The notes under the pieces were generated by a model, which did not search any database, was not told the origin of the DNA, and worked only from the letters and a program-made list of their open reading frames with translations. A stretch of 64,000 nt of DNA from Gammaproteobacteria bacterium (GTDB lineage: Bacteria > Pseudomonadota > Gammaproteobacteria > Pseudomonadales > Cellvibrionaceae): positions 1,674,001-1,738,000 of the forward strand of contig SEBU01000001.1 of assembly GCA_004173475.1 (NCBI GenBank). The letters are read 5' to 3'. The position numbers were made by a program, and so were the translations under genes. Of the stretch, positions 14,989-22,715 are shown piece after piece (position 1 is the first letter of the stretch; each line of letters opens with the position of its first letter).

Positions 14989-15396
14989 ATGAAGAATTTA
15001 TTTAGTTTACTTATGTTAGTTACGGCCTTGGTAATGTCATCGCATTCTTGGAGTAAAGAGTTATCTCCGATTGAAGTGGTTAATAAACGAATGGATGCGT
15101 ATAACAAAAACAATTTTGATGGGCTGATTAGTCTTTATTCAGAAAATATTTCAATATACACATATCCAGACTCTAAACTGGCGGAAGGTAAAGCAAACCT
15201 TGAAGCTATATTCAAACCTTTATTTGCCGAAGGTAAAGTTAAAGTGAAGATTATTAAGCAAATAGAAAATGGAAGTTACGTCGTAAATGAAGAGATTGTT
15301 AGCTACCCAAATGAAAGTAAGAAATACGTATCAATTTACAAAGTTGAAAAAGGTTTAATAACGGAGGTTCGTTTTGTTAGGGAAGAAAAGATTTAA
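14989..15396 (+). CDS. Secreted SnoaL-like / NTF2-fold protein
   Basis: 135 residues with a signal peptide (KNLFSLLMLVTALVMSSHSWS). The mature part has the NTF2-like pattern: helix SPIEVVNKRMDAYNKNNFDGLISLYSENISIYTYPDSK, then KANLEAIFKPLFAEGKVKVKI and closing strands. This matches the SnoaL/steroid-isomerase-like group, whose members are often small-molecule-binding proteins without a defined reaction. CAGGAGA precedes the ATG. It is the first gene after the integron array and not part of a cassette, since no attC follows it. Confidence 0.78.
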   Translation: MKNLFSLLMLVTALVMSSHSWSKELSPIEVVNKRMDAYNKNNFDGLISLYSENISIYTYPDSKLAEGKANLEAIFKPLFAEGKVKVKIIKQIENGSYVVNEEIVSYPNESKKYVSIYKVEKGLITEVRFVREEKI

Positions 15397-15547
15397 CCAA
15401 TAATTAGTTGTCAGAATTTAAATTGTGTATGGAGAAAATTTTATTTCTTACCAATACATTTCAATCATTGTCACCTTAAACATTAAAAATTTCTAATTAT
15501 CATTACAAAAAAATTATTCGATTCAGTTAAATAACATCGAGGCGTCA

Positions 15548-15985
15548 ATGGATAAATTTTTAGAGGCAGCACTTCAAGAAGCTGAAAAAGGTCTGGCCTC
15601 CGGCGGCATACCTATAGGGTCTGTGCTCGTGATTGATGGAAAAATTGTCGGTCGAGGTCACAATCAGCGTGTACAGAAAGGTAGTTGCACTTTGCATGCT
15701 GAGATGGATTGTCTGGAAAATGCAGGTCGACTCACTGCTGCTGATTATCGTAAGGCAACTTTATACTCAACCTTGTCACCATGCGATATGTGTAGCGGTG
15801 CGGCTTTACTTTATGGAATTCCGAAAATTGTTGTAGGCGAAAATCATACATTTCGCGGGCCTGAAGATTATGTAAGATCCAGAGGTGTGGAAGTTGTCAT
15901 TGTGGACGACCAAAGATGCCAACAACTTATGGAAAACTTTATCAATAGTAATCCCCTGCTTTGGAATGAAGATATCGGTGAATAG
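15548..15985 (+). CDS. Cytosine deaminase, yeast (Fcy1) type
   Basis: 145 residues of the CDA-fold deaminase family. The zinc motifs are clear: HAEMDCLENAGR (His and catalytic Glu near residues 50-52) and SPCDMCSG (two Cys near 78-81). The whole chain follows yeast cytosine deaminase closely, including GGVPIG/GGIPIGS, GRGHNQRVQKGS, TLYSTLSPCDMC, YGIPKIVVGENHTF, GVEVVIVDDQRC and the C-terminal WNEDIGE. It should convert cytosine to uracil in pyrimidine salvage; a related nucleoside deaminase role is possible. It stands alone and is followed by a strong hairpin. Confidence 0.9.
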   Translation: MDKFLEAALQEAEKGLASGGIPIGSVLVIDGKIVGRGHNQRVQKGSCTLHAEMDCLENAGRLTAADYRKATLYSTLSPCDMCSGAALLYGIPKIVVGENHTFRGPEDYVRSRGVEVVIVDDQRCQQLMENFINSNPLLWNEDIGE

Positions 15986-16017
15986 CTTTAATTTTTATTC
16001 AAAAAATTAAAGCTATT
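15981..16017. terminator. Bidirectional terminator
   Basis: Inverted repeat AATAGCTTTAATTTTT / AAAAAATTAAAGCTATT with a 4-base loop between the convergent deaminase and pldA genes. Confidence 0.65.
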
Positions 16018-16043
16018 ACTGTATTAAAAAAACCTTTTTGGTC

Positions 16044-17165
16044 TTAAAACAAATCTGTAAAAGTAATTCCTAACCCCACTACTCTTTGCTTATCGTTGTA
16101 ATCAATTAAGCTGTGGCCGTAGCCGTCAAAGTAGTTTACGTAACCGCGCATCGTTGAACTTATAGGAAAGGTCCAGGCTACTTCTGCTGCGCCGCGACTA
16201 TTTATTTTCAAATTGTTGCGTAATTCAAGACTAAAAATATTAGCTTTGTATCTGTAAGCACCGCTAAATTGAAAATTTCCCATGTAGTAATCAATGTCAG
16301 GGTTATCGTCACCTTTTGGATCGCCTGGGTAGCGCGACTTATCCTCCGGCAGTCGGTACCAGGGATTTAACGAAAAACTGAAATTTTCTCCTTCAAACAC
16401 CGAATTAAACATTACACGATTCCAACTTCTTGATAGAACCCCGCTTTGCCCGTTTGACTGGTGATTAATACTGAATTCATTAAGCACATTTCGGAACCCG
16501 AAAATTTCAAAATCATTGGTGAAAGTGAGTAAAAGCTCAGGTTGATGATTCGTTTCGCGAAATGGGGCGGAAGTTTCACGATTGTAAACTTGCCAGAGCG
16601 AATGATTGGTGTAACCGAGATAGAGATGCCCGTTGTCATCGAATATGTTTTCGCGAATCAAAATTTTGATACTTAATTGAAATTCAAATTCAGCGTGTTT
16701 CAAATCTGAAAAAGCGAAGCCTTCATCAGCCTCATCATTTGATACGGAATTTTTGTAGGGATCGGTATTGGGCGAATCGGAATAGCTAAGCGGTAAAATA
16801 TAATTTCGCTTGTGTGGAGTGAGAACGAAACGGTTGGAACGGTTGAGCGCTTCAACCAAGCCTCGGTCATTTAACATGCGTGGGCTACGTTGAATGTCGG
16901 TGCCCTTAATCACTTTTGATTCGGCCTCTGCGACCTGCTGTTCACTCTTTTCTGAGTCAGATGTGGTGGATTGGCTCAATAGAATTGCGCAGGCTTCCTG
17001 CAAGTTTCGTATTGTCATTGATTTATCAGCAGTCAATACGCTTTTTTCCATACAAAGCCGCATTTCCTCTTCGCTGATAGGTGCGGCCTCTTCTGCCGAT
17101 AAGGTGTTGCTAAAGATAGAAGCGGTTGCACCGAGTAAGCCGATACCAAACAAAAAATTGCGCAT
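16044..17165 (-). CDS. pldA: Outer-membrane phospholipase A (OMPLA)
   Basis: 373 residues with a signal peptide (MRNFLFGIGLLGATASIFSNTLSA). The mature N-terminal region is longer than in E. coli and precedes a 12-strand barrel. The OMPLA active site is present: INHQSNGQS with His235 and Ser237, followed by SRSWNR with Asn249, the same spacing as the E. coli triad His142/Ser144/Asn156. The enzyme hydrolyses acyl chains of phospholipids in the outer membrane after calcium-dependent dimerisation. It ends in Phe, as outer-membrane barrels do. It is separated by 56 bases from the kinase gene upstream. Confidence 0.92.
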   Translation of the reverse strand: MRNFLFGIGLLGATASIFSNTLSAEEAAPISEEEMRLCMEKSVLTADKSMTIRNLQEACAILLSQSTTSDSEKSEQQVAEAESKVIKGTDIQRSPRMLNDRGLVEALNRSNRFVLTPHKRNYILPLSYSDSPNTDPYKNSVSNDEADEGFAFSDLKHAEFEFQLSIKILIRENIFDDNGHLYLGYTNHSLWQVYNRETSAPFRETNHQPELLLTFTNDFEIFGFRNVLNEFSINHQSNGQSGVLSRSWNRVMFNSVFEGENFSFSLNPWYRLPEDKSRYPGDPKGDDNPDIDYYMGNFQFSGAYRYKANIFSLELRNNLKINSRGAAEVAWTFPISSTMRGYVNYFDGYGHSLIDYNDKQRVVGLGITFTDLF

Positions 17166-17221
17166 TTTTCTAACTCGATAAAAAGATGCCCCATTGTAAG
17201 TAATGAAATATTACGGGCAAG

Positions 17222-18940
17222 CTATTTCTTCCAGAATAAAATTGTTAATGCGCATAGCCAACCAACTATGGCCAGAAATTTCCATACTTTTTCAGGATGT
17301 CTCTCGATTAACGGTCGCTGGCGATAAGTGAGCCACTCAGGATTAGGGCGTTTTAAATCCTGATACCACTCAGACAAGGCTTCATAGCGCGCACTTGGAT
17401 AAATACTAAGCGCTTTTTCCAAGGCTTTATCCAGCCAGTAGGGAACCAATGGATTATGTTGCATGGCAGAAATATATTTTAATTTTTGAAAGCTATGTAG
17501 ATCCGTAGCGTTTGCGTAATGGGAGCCGTAGGGTAATTTTCCGGTTAGCATTTCATACAGAAGAACAGCTAGAGAAAACTGATCAGATGCCGGCCCCACT
17601 TTTCCGCCGTATCTGTATTCGGGGGCTGAATAGTCTGCAGTGCCCAAAACAATATCGCGAGTAAAAGGTGCGATAACTTCTTCCACGCCCGCAACCCAAC
17701 ACGAACCGAAATCAACAATCATCGGGCCCTTTGAGCTGATAACAATATTGTCGGGTTTTAAATCCTGGTGCAGCGTGTCTTTGCGATGAAAAACACGTAT
17801 GCCGCGAATAAGCTGCTCAGTCAATTCTACCGCGTCCACTATCGCTAAAATGCCGCGCTCTTTTAATAGTTGGGTAAGCGTTGGGCCGCTAATGTACTCC
17901 GTTAAATAATAAAGACACGAGCGCGATTCCGGAGCCGGAATAACACGCGCAACTTGCGGGCCGTGAATTCGCGCACCTATCCACGACTCCATAACAAAAC
18001 GTTCGATAAATGCTGGGTCATCTTGAAAATTTACCGAAGGAGTTTTCATCACCAATGGCTGGGCTTTTTCGTTTTCAACCAAATAGACTTGGCTTCGCGT
18101 AGACTCATGGATAATTTTTTTAACTTGTAATCCATCGATTATTTGCCCCGGCGATAAAAGCGGCGGAAAAGGCAAACGTGATAATACTTGAATAGCTTCG
18201 CTCTGTGTTGCGCTGCCAATTTGCTCAATAGCAACAGCCTGGATGCTAATGTTATCGTCACTGTTATGTTTTAGCGCTAAATCAATCGCACCATTAACTA
18301 AAGCATCCAAATCTGTACGATTATTTTTAACCAGGATTTTAAATTCTGCGGCGGGAATAAATTCGTGGATGCCATCGCAACTCAACAAAAATATATCACC
18401 CACTTCAACTTCAAGCGTGTGTGTATCTACCTCTAAATAAGGGTCTGCCCCTAATGCGCGACTTAAGTATTGTGTGTTGCGATCGATGCGCTGAGTATGG
18501 TCACGTGTTATGCATTCAAATTCCTCACCACGCAAGCGATAAACGCGCGTGTCGCCTACGTGGAAAATAAAAGCAGTTGAGCCTTTTAAAATTAGTGCAG
18601 AAAGTGTGGTGAGATAACCTTCACCGTAAATTGAATTTTGGCTTCGCCCGAATAAACTAGAATTCAACGCCTGTATAACACGCATAGCAGATTGTTGGGT
18701 GCGCCAGGTATCAGGTGTTGCGTAATAATCAGTAAGAAATCCTGTGATAGCTGTTTGGCTAGCTTCGCGCGCTGCCATGCTACTACTCACACCGTCTGCA
18801 ATCGCAATAGCAATGCCTTTGTTAGTCAGCGTGTTGCCTTCGGGAATACGTGCACCTACCGTATCCTGATTCTCAGGTTTTTTTCCTGCTTCGCTGCGCT
18901 GTGCAAAACGCACGCTTAAAGTAGATTGCAAATGATCCAT
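17222..18940 (-). CDS. PP2C phosphatase - Ser/Thr kinase fusion, membrane anchored
   Basis: 572 residues. Residues 5-240 are a PP2C phosphatase (NQD at 24-26, ADGVSS with metal-binding Asp49, CDGIHEF with Asp189, NSDDNIS with Asp228/229). Residues 262-530 are a Hanks-type kinase: VMK with Lys299, HQDLKPDN at 391-398 (HQD in place of HRD), DFG at 410 and GTADYSAPE at 433. The glycine-rich loop is replaced by IHESTRSQVYLV. A single helix (about 548-568) anchors the C-terminus, so both domains face the cytoplasm. It follows a nitrate transporter gene on the same strand; this pairing is known near nitrate assimilation genes of other gammaproteobacteria, but the substrate is unknown. Confidence 0.9.
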   Translation of the reverse strand: MDHLQSTLSVRFAQRSEAGKKPENQDTVGARIPEGNTLTNKGIAIAIADGVSSSMAAREASQTAITGFLTDYYATPDTWRTQQSAMRVIQALNSSLFGRSQNSIYGEGYLTTLSALILKGSTAFIFHVGDTRVYRLRGEEFECITRDHTQRIDRNTQYLSRALGADPYLEVDTHTLEVEVGDIFLLSCDGIHEFIPAAEFKILVKNNRTDLDALVNGAIDLALKHNSDDNISIQAVAIEQIGSATQSEAIQVLSRLPFPPLLSPGQIIDGLQVKKIIHESTRSQVYLVENEKAQPLVMKTPSVNFQDDPAFIERFVMESWIGARIHGPQVARVIPAPESRSCLYYLTEYISGPTLTQLLKERGILAIVDAVELTEQLIRGIRVFHRKDTLHQDLKPDNIVISSKGPMIVDFGSCWVAGVEEVIAPFTRDIVLGTADYSAPEYRYGGKVGPASDQFSLAVLLYEMLTGKLPYGSHYANATDLHSFQKLKYISAMQHNPLVPYWLDKALEKALSIYPSARYEALSEWYQDLKRPNPEWLTYRQRPLIERHPEKVWKFLAIVGWLCALTILFWKK

Positions 18941-19000
18941 AAATTAATTAATCGCTTTTTTGATTTCACCTAAGACTGTTATAGAAAGTGTAATAGAAAA

Positions 19001-19019
19001 AGCCCGCATCTAGCGGGCT
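19001..19019 (-). terminator. Terminator between transporter and kinase
   Basis: AGCCCGC/GCGGGCT hairpin with a 5-base loop, followed on the minus strand by TTTTTC. It lies 27 bases after the transporter stop, so only part of the transcripts should reach the kinase gene 60 bases on. Confidence 0.75.
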
Positions 19020-19045
19020 AATTCAATGCAATTTATTTAATGAAC

Positions 19046-20521
19046 TTATGCCACTTCAATTCTCTGCAAAGTTCCATCTTCATTAATTTCCACTGTGTGA
19101 CCTTTTGGCTCTTTCAAAAATTGGATGAAAATAAATGCCAAGGCCGCCGCTCCTGCAAGGACGTAAAAGAATGTATGGATATTTACGAAGGTATTAATAG
19201 TTAGGAATGCCAAGCCACCTACGTTGCCGTAAGCACCCGCCATACCGGAAATTTGACCTGTCATGCGACGTTTAATTAGAGGGACCACTGCAAACACAGA
19301 ACCACAACCAGCTTGCACGAACAATGAACATACAAACACGGCGCCAAATGCTAATGCGAGAGGCCAGTTACCATTAATTTGCGATAGCAAAACATATCCA
19401 ATCGCTATGCCACCAAAAATAACTGACATTGAAAAGCGGCGTCCTAATTTATCGCTCACCCAGCCACCACCAGGACGCGCAACCAAATTCATAAACGCGA
19501 AAGAACCACCTAACATAGCTGCCTGTGAAATGCTTAGGCCTTTAAACGTATCCATAAAGAAAGCGGGTAACACAGACACCACCGCTAACTCTGAACCGAA
19601 GCACGCCAAATAGGCCCAACTTAAAATAGCAACCTGTTTAAATTCATATTGATCATGTGTAGGCACACCATTCTTCAACATGTCTTTATTGACGCGATAA
19701 ATCTGCGTGAATTGGAAAATAAAAAGCGCGATTAAAACTATGTATAAAATGTTAGTGGTTGTTTCACTGAGTAGTTTCAAATTTGCGGGTGACATTTTCC
19801 AAGCAAGTACCGCAAGGATTAAATACATGGGTACATTGAGTAAAACATAAAACCAAAAATCTTTTTTGCTACTTACTTCCAAACCGCCGGATTTTTTTGG
19901 TTTGAAATAGGTTGAGCCTTTCGGTGTGTTGCGAGCAAATACATAAAATACAACACCATAAACTGCGGCCAGTATACCTGCTGCTGTCATTGCATAGCGC
20001 CAGCCATCTATACCGCCAAATACATGAATTGCTAAAAAGGGCAATGTAAAACCCGCTGCTGCCGCGCCGAAATTTCCCCAGCCACCGTAGATACCTTCAG
20101 CGAGACCAACCTGACGCGCTGGAAACCATTCGCTAACCAGACGAATTCCAATTACGAAACCGGCACCAACAAAACCTAATAAAAAACGAAACAAGGCGAG
20201 TTGTTCAAAGGTTTTCGCAAAAGAGAATGCAATTAAAACGATTGAAGAGAGAATTAAAAGCGCACTGTAAATATTACGTGGACCAAATTTGTCTACCAAA
20301 CTACCTACAACAATACGTGCGGGAATTGTGAGAGCAACGTTAAGCGTTAAGAGCGCTGCCCATTGTTGCGGAGTCATTTGCACTGACTGCATGATGAGCG
20401 GTTTGAGTGGGGGAAGACTAAACCACATCACGAAGGTCATAAAGAAAGCAAACCAAGTGAGGTGTAAAGTCGCAACAGATTTATTGGAGAAGTCCAACAG
20501 ATTTAATTTTTGAGTACTCAT
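19046..20521 (-). CDS. Nitrate/nitrite transporter, NarK/NasA type (copy 1)
   Basis: 491 residues, about 12 transmembrane helices, MFS fold of the nitrate-nitrite porter family. Seen motifs: RIVVGSLVDKFGPRNIYS (loop 2-3), GFVIGIRLVSEWFPARQVGLAEG with the substrate-site Arg, the first nitrate signature GIYGGWGNFGAAAAG and the second, AGAYGNVGGLAFLT, plus RPGGGWVSDKLGRR in the second half. The long central loop (residues about 200-215, FKPKKSGGLEV) is shared with copy 2. Uptake of nitrate for assimilation is most likely, given the sigma-54 promoter upstream and the absence of respiratory nitrate reductase genes nearby. Confidence 0.9.
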   Translation of the reverse strand: MSTQKLNLLDFSNKSVATLHLTWFAFFMTFVMWFSLPPLKPLIMQSVQMTPQQWAALLTLNVALTIPARIVVGSLVDKFGPRNIYSALLILSSIVLIAFSFAKTFEQLALFRFLLGFVGAGFVIGIRLVSEWFPARQVGLAEGIYGGWGNFGAAAAGFTLPFLAIHVFGGIDGWRYAMTAAGILAAVYGVVFYVFARNTPKGSTYFKPKKSGGLEVSSKKDFWFYVLLNVPMYLILAVLAWKMSPANLKLLSETTTNILYIVLIALFIFQFTQIYRVNKDMLKNGVPTHDQYEFKQVAILSWAYLACFGSELAVVSVLPAFFMDTFKGLSISQAAMLGGSFAFMNLVARPGGGWVSDKLGRRFSMSVIFGGIAIGYVLLSQINGNWPLALAFGAVFVCSLFVQAGCGSVFAVVPLIKRRMTGQISGMAGAYGNVGGLAFLTINTFVNIHTFFYVLAGAAALAFIFIQFLKEPKGHTVEINEDGTLQRIEVA

Positions 20522-20599
20522 GGCATTTTATCCAAACTGGTGAAAACACAGTGATGTCCTTGGCCCCGCACAAGCAGGGTCAATGTACATAAAGGATTT

Positions 20600-20615
20600 T
20601 GCAACGCCTGTGCCA
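20600..20615 (-). promoter_or_regulatory. Sigma-54 promoter for nitrate transporter copy 1
   Basis: On the minus strand TGGCACAGGCGTTGCA, an exact fit to the -24/-12 consensus (TGGCAC-N5-TTGCA, GG-N10-GC). The start codon lies about 79 bases downstream. Confidence 0.8.
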
Positions 20616-21053
20616 AGGTCCGTTTGGGCACTTAAAAGCCATACAAAGGATTGAAATGAGTTGTGCTGGTGCAGATTTTTTATCGCTCTATGCGCTAATT
20701 AAACACGACTTTTCAAACATGTGAGTGCTTGTGGTGCAATCTGCTTGTTTTATTGATCATCTTTCCTTTTTCTCGACTGCGATAGAGTCCTGTTTAAAAA
20801 ATTTAATTTTTTGAACGCAAATAGCGCGCCTTTAGAAGGAAATCATCGACTCAAACTATAAATAGCGCGTAGGCCATGTAATAAGATCGCAATCTTGAAT
20901 TTTTTCGGTGCAAGCCGTAAATCATCTTTTGCACTAAATAAAGACTTTTATGCTATGCACAGTGCTTTTTTAATGGGCATTTTCGAGAAAAATACGTTCA
21001 AGTTTTAATCTGGTGCAAGTAAAAACGCTGGATTTTGTTAGATTTTAGATAGA

Positions 21054-21069
21054 TGGCGTAAATTTTGCC
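21054..21069 (+). promoter_or_regulatory. Sigma-54-like promoter for nitrate transporter copy 2
   Basis: TGGCGTAAATTTTGCC keeps GG-N10-GC and most of the -24/-12 consensus. The GTG start at 21107 is 37 bases downstream, and TGGTGCA lies 36 bases upstream. Confidence 0.65.
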
Positions 21070-21106
21070 TAATTGTGCTCCATCTTAAAACCGGTTGGAG
21101 TTGGTG

Positions 21107-22573
21107 GTGAAGAATTCTGGTGCAAACATAAATTTTTTCTCATTTGGCGGAAAAACAAAAATTCTTCATATGACATGGATGGCTTTTTTCATAACCTTCA
21201 TCGTATGGTTTAATCACGCCCCACTTCTAGTTGCGATTCAAAGTGCACTTGGCCTGAGTGATCAACAAGTCAAAACTTTATTAATTTTGAACGTGGCGCT
21301 CACAATTCCCGCACGAATTATTATCGGAATGCTGGTGGATGTTTTTGGCCCAAGAAATATCTATTCGCTGCTATTGGTTATCACCGGGTTGTTTTGCTTT
21401 TTCTTTTCATTATCCACCAGCTTCGAAATGCTCGCGCTTGCACGCTTTTTATTAGGATTCGCCGGCGCCGGTTTTGTTATCGGCATTCGTATGATTAGCG
21501 AGTGGTTTCCCGCACGTCAATTAGGTTTGGCGGAAGGTATATATAAAGGTTTGGGTAATATTGGTTCTGCCGCTGCAGCTATAAGCCTCCCAACTATTGC
21601 ACTGTTGATTGGGGGCGATGAAGGCTGGCGTTACGCAACCGGTATTACTGGAGTGATAGCCATTGTCTACGCGGGAATTTATTACAGTTCTGTGCGCGAT
21701 ACTCCTGCAGGTTCTACTTATTTCAAACCGAATAAATCTGGAGGCCTGGCAGTGACCAGCAAAAGCGATTTTATCCAATATCTACTTTTAAACATTCCTA
21801 TGTATGGCGCTATGTCGTTACTGACTTGGAAAGTGCAGCAGCTGGGGCTTATTAATCAAACAGCGTTAATCAGCATCAACATTATTTTAGTTAGCTTGTT
21901 TCTTTTTCAAAGTAAAAAAATCTATAACGTTAATACAGAGATTTTTTCCAAGCCTGTCGAAAAAATTCATCAGTATAAATTTAAACAAGTGACCATCCTG
22001 AGCCTTGCCTATGCGGTGACTTTTGGCTCTGAACTAGCGGTTGTTTCCATGCTGCCACTATTCTTCAAAAATGTATTTCTTGTTCCAATTGCATTGGCCG
22101 GCATATTCGGAGCTTGTTTCGCTGCAACCGATATTGTTTCCTGCCCCTCAGGCGGGTGGATTAGCGATAAATTTGGCCGTAAAAAATCCTTAATTGTTTT
22201 GCTATTTTTAGCATCGATTGGATTTTTCACAATGTCTCATATTAACGCGAGCTGGCCAATTGAATTGGCGGTAGCGACTATGATGATCAGTTCGTTTTTT
22301 CTGGGATCCGCAGCAGGCTGTGTCTTTGCCGTTGTACCACTTATTCGCAGAAGCCTTACCGGGCAAATCGCAGGTATCGTCGGCGCTTATGGAAATATAG
22401 GCGCAGTGATATTCCTAACTGTTTTTTCATTTGTAAGTACGCAGATATTTTTTATGACAATCGCGGTTAGTATTTTTGTTGCGGCAGTGGCGTCGATCTT
22501 ATTGGATGAACCGAAAGATAAGATGTTTGAGGTGTTGCCCGATGGTTCTGTCCAAATGATCGAAGTCCACTAA
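21107..22573 (+). CDS. Nitrate/nitrite transporter, NarK/NasA type (copy 2)
   Basis: About 488 residues. GTG at 21107 is chosen because GGAG lies 6 bases upstream; GTG 21104 and TTG 21095 are alternatives. It is a paralogue of copy 1 throughout: RIIIGMLVDVFGPRNIYS, GFVIGIRMISEWFPARQLGLAEG, the nitrate signature GLGNIGSAAAAIS, the FKPNKSGGLAVTSKSDF loop, SGGWISDKFGRK and VGAYGNIGAVIFL. About 12 membrane helices. It differs from copy 1 in the first signature (KGLGNIG for GGWGNFG) and lacks RP before the second-half loop, so the two may differ in affinity or specificity. It is followed 142 bases later by a kinase gene on the same strand. Confidence 0.88.
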   Translation: MKNSGANINFFSFGGKTKILHMTWMAFFITFIVWFNHAPLLVAIQSALGLSDQQVKTLLILNVALTIPARIIIGMLVDVFGPRNIYSLLLVITGLFCFFFSLSTSFEMLALARFLLGFAGAGFVIGIRMISEWFPARQLGLAEGIYKGLGNIGSAAAAISLPTIALLIGGDEGWRYATGITGVIAIVYAGIYYSSVRDTPAGSTYFKPNKSGGLAVTSKSDFIQYLLLNIPMYGAMSLLTWKVQQLGLINQTALISINIILVSLFLFQSKKIYNVNTEIFSKPVEKIHQYKFKQVTILSLAYAVTFGSELAVVSMLPLFFKNVFLVPIALAGIFGACFAATDIVSCPSGGWISDKFGRKKSLIVLLFLASIGFFTMSHINASWPIELAVATMMISSFFLGSAAGCVFAVVPLIRRSLTGQIAGIVGAYGNIGAVIFLTVFSFVSTQIFFMTIAVSIFVAAVASILLDEPKDKMFEVLPDGSVQMIEVH

Positions 22574-22715
22574 AAAACTATTGCGCTCTTAAATACTGCG
22601 TTAAAATTCAATTAAAACTGCTCATTTACCACCGTAAACTCCGCATTTTAATTGATTTTTGCCTTGTCTTTACTTCGCTCATTACGTTTTTAAATTAATA
22701 ATAACGGCGCTGCTT

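Larger units (their letters stand above)
20522..21106. promoter_or_regulatory. Divergent regulatory region between two nitrate transporters
   Basis: 585 bases without a gene. Contains one sigma-54-like promoter toward each transporter (listed separately) and three TGGTGCA heptamers (20667, 20732, 21011) plus CGGTGCA (20906), which resemble halves of NtrC sites (GGTGCA). This suggests control of both modules by nitrogen status; the activator is inferred. Confidence 0.6.
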
